Part shown: positions 23,073-26,394 of the stretch, piece by piece
Position numbering within the stretch: the first letter of the stretch is position 1
Layout of the letters: each line of letters begins with the position of its first letter
Source of the DNA: Planctomycetota bacterium
GTDB taxonomy: Bacteria; Planctomycetota; Phycisphaerae; Sedimentisphaerales; Anaerohalosphaeraceae
Direction: 5' to 3'
Length of the DNA stretch: 26,394 nt
Assembly: GCA_019456245.1 (NCBI GenBank)
Contig: VRUF01000013.1
Span: 412 to 26,805 of the forward strand
Position numbers and translations under genes: made by a program
Notes under the pieces: model-generated
The model's database searches: none
What the model saw: only the letters and a program-made list of their open reading frames with translations
Told to the model about the DNA's origin: nothing

Positions 23073-24826
23073 TTGAGTTTCCTTCCGAAGTGGGGAGAAT
23101 GGTCAAGATTGCCTGTTAGCCTTTCGGCTTGAAGTCGTGTAGTCTCTCCATGTTTCGGCATGAGTGATCCTACCGCAGTTCTCATCATCCAGTAAGTAGA
23201 ATCTAGCGGGTCGTCAATAGTTCTGCCCGATCCATCCCAATTTGTCCAGGACTTCAAAAAGGCTATGATGAAGGGCGTATAATGGCTAGAAACATACGCT
23301 TTGTTGAACTGGAACATGGGTGCCATTTCATGCTCGAACTTAATTGATTTACTCTTGCTCGCGGTATATGGCACGATCGGCAGTTTCGAAGTCCTCTGCA
23401 TTATAGTATAAAATTCCCTCCCTGAACCAACTGCCTCCATCCCTATTACCTGAGGTCTCCAGATCGCTGCCAGGGCATTTAATTTCAAATCCGCCTCTCC
23501 CTGTGTCAATACTTCCAGAAAACCATCTAACAAAATTACTCCTCCCCAGGGGATCTTTGTCCCGATAGAAACGGAGAAATAATCGGTTTTTCCTTCTTTC
23601 CTTTGGTCAGTTGCACTAGCGTAATCAACCCCAAATATGATTGGCCAGTGTTTTTCGATCTTATCCACAGACCAATCGGAAACCCATTCACGCTTTAGGT
23701 GAATACCTTTCGCCTTCTCAAGATCCAACAGGTACATACGGGCAAAGTCAGCCATGCCCAGGGCATCCGATTCAGCGCGCTTAATATCCAACTCATCCGG
23801 TGTGAATACCTCCGGCCAGGCCATCCGCACACTTTCACCCTCATACTCAACAATTTCGCCGTATCCATTCCCCAAATCTGCCGTTTCTTTTTCTTTCTCG
23901 CTTTCCCATCCTTCCTCATCTGGGTCCCAGCTTTCCTCAACTACTCCACCCTTCTGATCGACCACTATATAGGCCGGGGTCATGACCTTTTTATACTGAC
24001 CGGTGGATTCGAACATGGCATACGCATCATCCTCAACCCAGGGTGTACAAGCGCAGGTGACAATAGTTTTCCCCGGCACGATTGTTGGGAAGATGTCAGT
24101 GACCACAGTTTCCTTGACGACCTTCATTTCTCGCATACTCTCAGTATTCTTGCGATTGTGAATATCATCCAAGTTCAGAATATTGGTAGGATGCTTTCCG
24201 ATTATCTCGCCACTTCCAATACCCAACCCCAGGATTGAAGGATTATCCTCCCCTCCCTCCAGCTCCCGGATATCCCGCCACTCACCCAGGTCAAATCGTT
24301 TGTCTCGAAACTCGTATCCGATCTCCGCTCCCCAAGCAACCTCTTTATGGGGGATCACATTCGGAAATATCTTCTTCCAATTTTTACTTAGTTCGATCAT
24401 GCGCGCAATCCGGCGCGCCGTCCTCTGGCCAGACTTGTCATTGATACGAATTATTAGGGAGCTGCCTTGAGGTCGATGTCCCAATCTAAACGCGGTGAAA
24501 AGGTAGGAAATAATTGTTGTCTTAGTGCTGCCACGGAAAGCTTGAAGCATCAATCCGCGCAAACCTTCTTCCAGCGCTGTGAACAACCCCCTCACCCAGG
24601 GCCGCGCGTGAAATGGCAAAGGTTGCTGCATAATCACTTCGTAAAAACTCTCGTACCCCACTGGATCAAATTTCCCAGCCCATGTTGGGAGAAGCCATTC
24701 CTTCCTCAATTCCTCACCCAACTCCGGATCAGTTTCCCGAATCTGGCCGAAGGAATCTACCAACTCATCCTCCCTCATTTCCCCGGCAGCTAGCAATAAT
24801 TTTTCCGCTCCACTCCGTCCAGCCAA
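23069..24826 (-). CDS. terL: Terminase large subunit, 585 aa
   Basis: The start is TTG at 24826-24824 with GAGGTGG seven bases before it. Motifs run in order: deviant Walker A AFRGSTKTTI at about 96-105, Walker B-like NILNLDDIH at 215-223 (D220, D221), the coupling motif in TIVTCACTPW near 254-263, and the RNase H-type nuclease with IIFGVDYAS (D401), PQVIGMEAVGSG (E464) and TIDDPLDSTYW (D538, D539). All three nuclease acidic sites and the ATPase are intact. It packages DNA into the prohead, working with the portal encoded just downstream. The small terminase is not obvious; one of the small upstream genes may encode it. The overlap with the portal start (ATGA) supports coupled expression. Confidence 0.95.
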   Translation of the reverse strand: MAGRSGAEKLLLAAGEMREDELVDSFGQIRETDPELGEELRKEWLLPTWAGKFDPVGYESFYEVIMQQPLPFHARPWVRGLFTALEEGLRGLMLQAFRGSTKTTIISYLFTAFRLGHRPQGSSLIIRINDKSGQRTARRIARMIELSKNWKKIFPNVIPHKEVAWGAEIGYEFRDKRFDLGEWRDIRELEGGEDNPSILGLGIGSGEIIGKHPTNILNLDDIHNRKNTESMREMKVVKETVVTDIFPTIVPGKTIVTCACTPWVEDDAYAMFESTGQYKKVMTPAYIVVDQKGGVVEESWDPDEEGWESEKEKETADLGNGYGEIVEYEGESVRMAWPEVFTPDELDIKRAESDALGMADFARMYLLDLEKAKGIHLKREWVSDWSVDKIEKHWPIIFGVDYASATDQRKEGKTDYFSVSIGTKIPWGGVILLDGFLEVLTQGEADLKLNALAAIWRPQVIGMEAVGSGREFYTIMQRTSKLPIVPYTASKSKSIKFEHEMAPMFQFNKAYVSSHYTPFIIAFLKSWTNWDGSGRTIDDPLDSTYWMMRTAVGSLMPKHGETTRLQAERLTGNLDHSPHFGRKLK

Positions 24827-24828
24827 CT

Positions 24829-25086
24829 CTATACCACCTCACCCAGATTTACTTCAATTGGCCTCCCACATTCAAAGCAATCGTCAACTATCTTTCTTCT
24901 CGTTGACTGAAGTACCAAAGTCGCCCCGCAGCTACAATCAGCATACCCCCAATAATATGTCCATTCGTCCGAATCTTGGCGGAACTGAGCATTTCTTTGG
25001 CGCATAGACCCATATAGCATTGCCACACTCAACCGATATGTCGCCCTCCTTATTCGTTCATTCAAAAACCTCTTACTCGGAAACAT
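24829..25086 (-). CDS. Small zinc-ribbon protein, 85 aa
   Basis: The protein is basic in the first half (MFPSKRFLNERIRRATYRLS, then GSMRQRNAQF) and ends with a zinc ribbon: CSCGATL and CFECGRPIE are about 18 residues apart. The start (25086-25084) follows GGAGG by 9 bases and overlaps the upstream gene by 25 bases; its TAG ends two bases before the terminase TTG. It may be a nucleic-acid-binding accessory protein or a candidate for the small terminase slot. There is no further evidence. Confidence 0.6.
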   Translation of the reverse strand: MFPSKRFLNERIRRATYRLSVAMLYGSMRQRNAQFRQDSDEWTYYWGYADCSCGATLVLQSTRRKIVDDCFECGRPIEVNLGEVV

Positions 25087-25295
25087 CTTTCATAGCCTCC
25101 AACGGACACCCCCAAAGCATAGAGACCCGCTTCGCCAGTGAAGCCCCGCATTACAAGCATTTCCTCTGCCTCCAAATCGACAATGATCCCTATACTTTCA
25201 TCTTCCCCACTCGCCTGATCCACCCCGATCATAACCAAACCTTCGGAAGGTATTTCGTTGCTAACAATAAAATCTAAAAATTTATTTTTCGGCAT
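25062..25295 (-). CDS. Small hypothetical acidic protein, 77 aa
   Basis: The product reads MPKNKFLDFIVSNEIPSEGL, then a strand-turn MIGVDQASGEDESIGIIVD that looks like short phage proteins with a VDxASGxD motif, then an acidic helix (LEAEEMLVMRGF) and GLYALGVSVGGYERC. I cannot assign a function. AGAGGA lies 7 bases before the ATG at 25295. It overlaps the upstream gene by 14 bases and the downstream one by 25 bases. Confidence 0.55.
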   Translation of the reverse strand: MPKNKFLDFIVSNEIPSEGLVMIGVDQASGEDESIGIIVDLEAEEMLVMRGFTGEAGLYALGVSVGGYERCFRVRGF

Positions 25296-25602
25296 CTCGA
25301 AATCCTCTGCCGGCCAACGCTATTAAATGATCCTCGTCTATCTCAATTGCATACTCCCACCCCTCCGCTCCTCTTTTTTCCAATTCCAGCAGAATTAGAA
25401 CCATCGGTGGATCTTTTCCCTTGCCCACCTCTATCCATTTTTCCCGTTTCACCCTCACCGTTTCGACCCACCTCCAGCATTGCTCACCCAACTTACGGAA
25501 GTACACCTGCAAATTTTCCGTGGCAAACCTTGTCATGCGCCCCCGCGCCTCTGCATCCCTCACCCCTGCCTCCATTATTTTCAGTGGATCACCCGTCATC
25601 AT
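25282..25602 (-). CDS. Small hypothetical protein, 106 aa
   Basis: The family is not recognised. The first half is helical and charged (DPLKIMEAGVRDAEARGRMT, ATENLQVYFRKLGEQ); the second is a basic, tryptophan-containing alpha/beta stretch (WVETVRVKREKWIEVGKGK, LILLELEKRGAEGWEYAIEI). A GGGAGG ribosome binding site precedes the two adjacent ATGs; the second (25599-25597) is at a better distance. Position just upstream of the terminase makes it one candidate for a small terminase-like role, which the sequence alone does not show. Confidence 0.5.
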   Translation of the reverse strand: MMTGDPLKIMEAGVRDAEARGRMTRFATENLQVYFRKLGEQCWRWVETVRVKREKWIEVGKGKDPPMVLILLELEKRGAEGWEYAIEIDEDHLIALAGRGFRDAEK

Positions 25603-25843
25603 GCACCTCCCTCCCCCGATACTTTTTCACCACTTCCTTATGCAGATACCCCCCCTTGCTTCCCGCACGCATCAGGCCACTGTACACCCGCACAGGCACA
25701 TTCCTATACTCATACACCCGCCCATTATTGAATTCCACTACTAATACCCTTTTCGTAGCGTCATATCCCACATTTGCCAAATTGCTGCTATCTACAGCCG
25801 TCCTTTCCACACGTTTTATCGAATTCTCCTTTACATGCACCAA
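25589..25843 (-). CDS. KTSC-domain protein
   Basis: The KTSC pattern is very clear: VDSSNLANVGYDATKRVLVV, then FNNGRVYEYRNVPVRVYSGL, and KGGYLHKEVVKKYRGREV. KTSC domains occur alone in phages and bacteria and also as C-terminal parts of some lysyl-tRNA synthetases; they are thought to bind nucleic acid or proteins, but the function is open. The open frame starts at TTG 25843, overlapping the upstream gene. The best ribosome binding site (AAAGGAG) lies inside that frame, 6 bases before an ATA at 25819, where a nearby gene with the same leader has ATG. The true start may be ATA 25819, GTG 25840 or TTG 25843. The domain is safe, the start is not. Confidence 0.8.
   Translation of the reverse strand: MVHVKENSIKRVERTAVDSSNLANVGYDATKRVLVVEFNNGRVYEYRNVPVRVYSGLMRAGSKGGYLHKEVVKKYRGREVHDDG
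25821..25831 (-). repeat. Shared ribosome-binding leader (gaattctcctt), also at 26230-26240
   Basis: The 11-base gaattctcctt (minus strand AAGGAGAATTC) occurs in front of two genes. At 26230-26240 it ends one base before an ATG; at 25821-25831 it ends one base before ATA. The SD core AAGGAG is the same, and the AATTC extension is not needed for ribosome binding, so the two leaders may share origin. Confidence 0.55.
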
Positions 25844-25980
25844 TTACCTGATAGAAACACCCATCCTATTATTCCTAGCACGATCAAAGCCGCTATCGTA
25901 GCTATCGCCAACATCACGTCTACATACTTAAACTTCCTAGACTTACTAAACATGGAAAACTTCTTATACTCACGCTTCAT
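25831..25980 (-). CDS. Small single-pass membrane protein, 49 aa
   Basis: The preferred start is ATG 25980-25978, six bases after AAGGAG; an open frame continues to 26013 without a good ribosome binding site. The product is basic at the N-terminus (MKREYKKFSMFSKSRKFKYV) followed by one hydrophobic helix (MLAIATIAALIVLGIIGWVF) and a short tail SGNWCM. By the positive-inside rule the N-terminus would be cytoplasmic. It could be a pinholin-like, antiholin-like or regulatory membrane peptide, but there is no direct evidence. Its end overlaps the KTSC gene frame. Confidence 0.6.
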   Translation of the reverse strand: MKREYKKFSMFSKSRKFKYVDVMLAIATIAALIVLGIIGWVFLSGNWCM

Positions 25981-25991
25981 ACCAGACTCCT

Positions 25992-26228
25992 TTACTCTTT
26001 TGTACCCCTCCAATTTACCAATTTTACCCTCTCGTGAAAATCACACCCATCCTCCGGGCATACCAAACTAGGCATGACCACACCTTCAGAATCAATCTCA
26101 TGATCCCATAGACAAGCTACATGCCCATTTGAACAGCTTACCATTGCAGATACCTCTGTCCCCTCAAATTTCTTCGTCCTCTTCCACGTACCAGGCTTCA
26201 AGCTTCTATCTTGCCTCATCTCAATCAT
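25992..26228 (-). CDS. Small zinc-finger-like protein, 78 aa
   Basis: The start at 26228-26226 follows AAGGAGAATTCA, a strong ribosome binding site; it is the first clear minus-strand gene of the chain. The product has a basic opening (RSLKPGTWKRTKKFEG) and possible zinc ligands CSNGHVACLW and CPEDGCDFHE. It may bind nucleic acid as an early-block regulator. Otherwise it is unknown. It ends 11 bases before the next start, and the ribosome binding site of that gene lies in the gap. Confidence 0.6.
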   Translation of the reverse strand: MIEMRQDRSLKPGTWKRTKKFEGTEVSAMVSCSNGHVACLWDHEIDSEGVVMPSLVCPEDGCDFHERVKLVNWRGTKE

Positions 26229-26394
26229 TGAATTCTCCTTATACTGCGATTTCTAAAAAATATTATTTTTCACGCTTTCCAAACTAGACAGGATCAGTCC
26301 AAATAAACAACCTCAAAAAACTCAACACCATTTCCGGCGCGAGGAGACCCCCCAAGATGAGTAGAAAGAGAAGAAGTGATGTGCCCCCCACCCT
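26229..26394. other. Gene-free right edge: AT-rich leader plus unresolved edge reading frames
   Basis: The first 55 bases (26229-26283) are AT-rich with an AAAAATAATATTTTT-type palindromic run and could hold a promoter; I find no convincing -35/-10 pair. The last 108 bases allow two readings. One is a minus-strand frame open to the edge with TAG at 26286-26284 (hydrophobic, LLLFLLILGGLLAPE). The other is a plus-strand start ATG at about 26357 with GAGGAG ten bases upstream (MSRKRRSDVPPT). Purines on the plus strand, opposite to all other genes, favour the second, but neither is proven. Confidence 0.4.

Noticed and set aside
23699..24238. 179-residue plus-strand frame
   Set aside because: It is antisense to the terminase large subunit, which has all its catalytic motifs.
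25347..25901. 184-residue plus-strand frame, serine/proline/threonine-rich
   Set aside because: It is the shadow of purine-rich minus-strand genes (KTSC and neighbours) and lacks a ribosome binding site or domain.

Overview
This window is the virion-structure and packaging region of a tailed bacteriophage. By gene content it is most likely podovirus-like. It shows a large terminase, a portal, a scaffold, a major capsid protein resembling the SU10-type family, an adaptor-like protein and a large nozzle-like protein. No tape-measure, tail-tube or sheath gene is visible. Every gene I can support lies on the minus strand, so the biological order runs from right to left. Genes are packed with 1-30 base overlaps or gaps of a few bases, and ATG, GTG and TTG starts all occur. 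I see no tRNA, integrase, insertion sequence or CRISPR array. The host cannot be named from the sequence.

Right end (about 26.4 to 24.8 kb): an AT-rich gene-free leader, then six short genes. They comprise two zinc-ribbon proteins, a single-pass membrane protein, a KTSC-domain protein and two unrecognised proteins. Next come the large terminase (23069-24826), the portal (21201-23072) and a small basic protein. They are followed by a LysM-like protein with internal repeats (19517-20971) and a 2004-residue giant (13503-19517), probably an internal or ejected virion protein. A mini zinc-ribbon gene follows. A good sigma70-like promoter (13295-13323) then precedes the scaffold, the capsid gene (with a hairpin over its ribosome binding site) and a post-capsid hairpin region. 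A SAP-domain protein closes this block.

The middle (5892-10537) holds the most unusual content. Seven tightly coupled genes look like sugar or small-molecule enzymes sitting inside the structural operon: a GT-A glycosyltransferase, a degenerate methyltransferase, two DUF115/GT42-like proteins, a second methyltransferase, a KdsB-family CMP-sugar synthetase and a fumarylacetoacetate-hydrolase-family protein. My reading is that they activate a keto-sugar acid as its CMP derivative and attach it, with methylation, to a virion or host-surface target.

The left part (1-5895) holds the tail: an adaptor-like protein, an 865-residue nozzle-like protein with an inserted lectin-like beta-sandwich, and a PD-(D/E)XK-like small protein. 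After these come three small beta-rich proteins, a C1q-like putative receptor-binding protein with a Tat-like N-terminus, and the start of a putative TIM-barrel hydrolase cut by the window edge.
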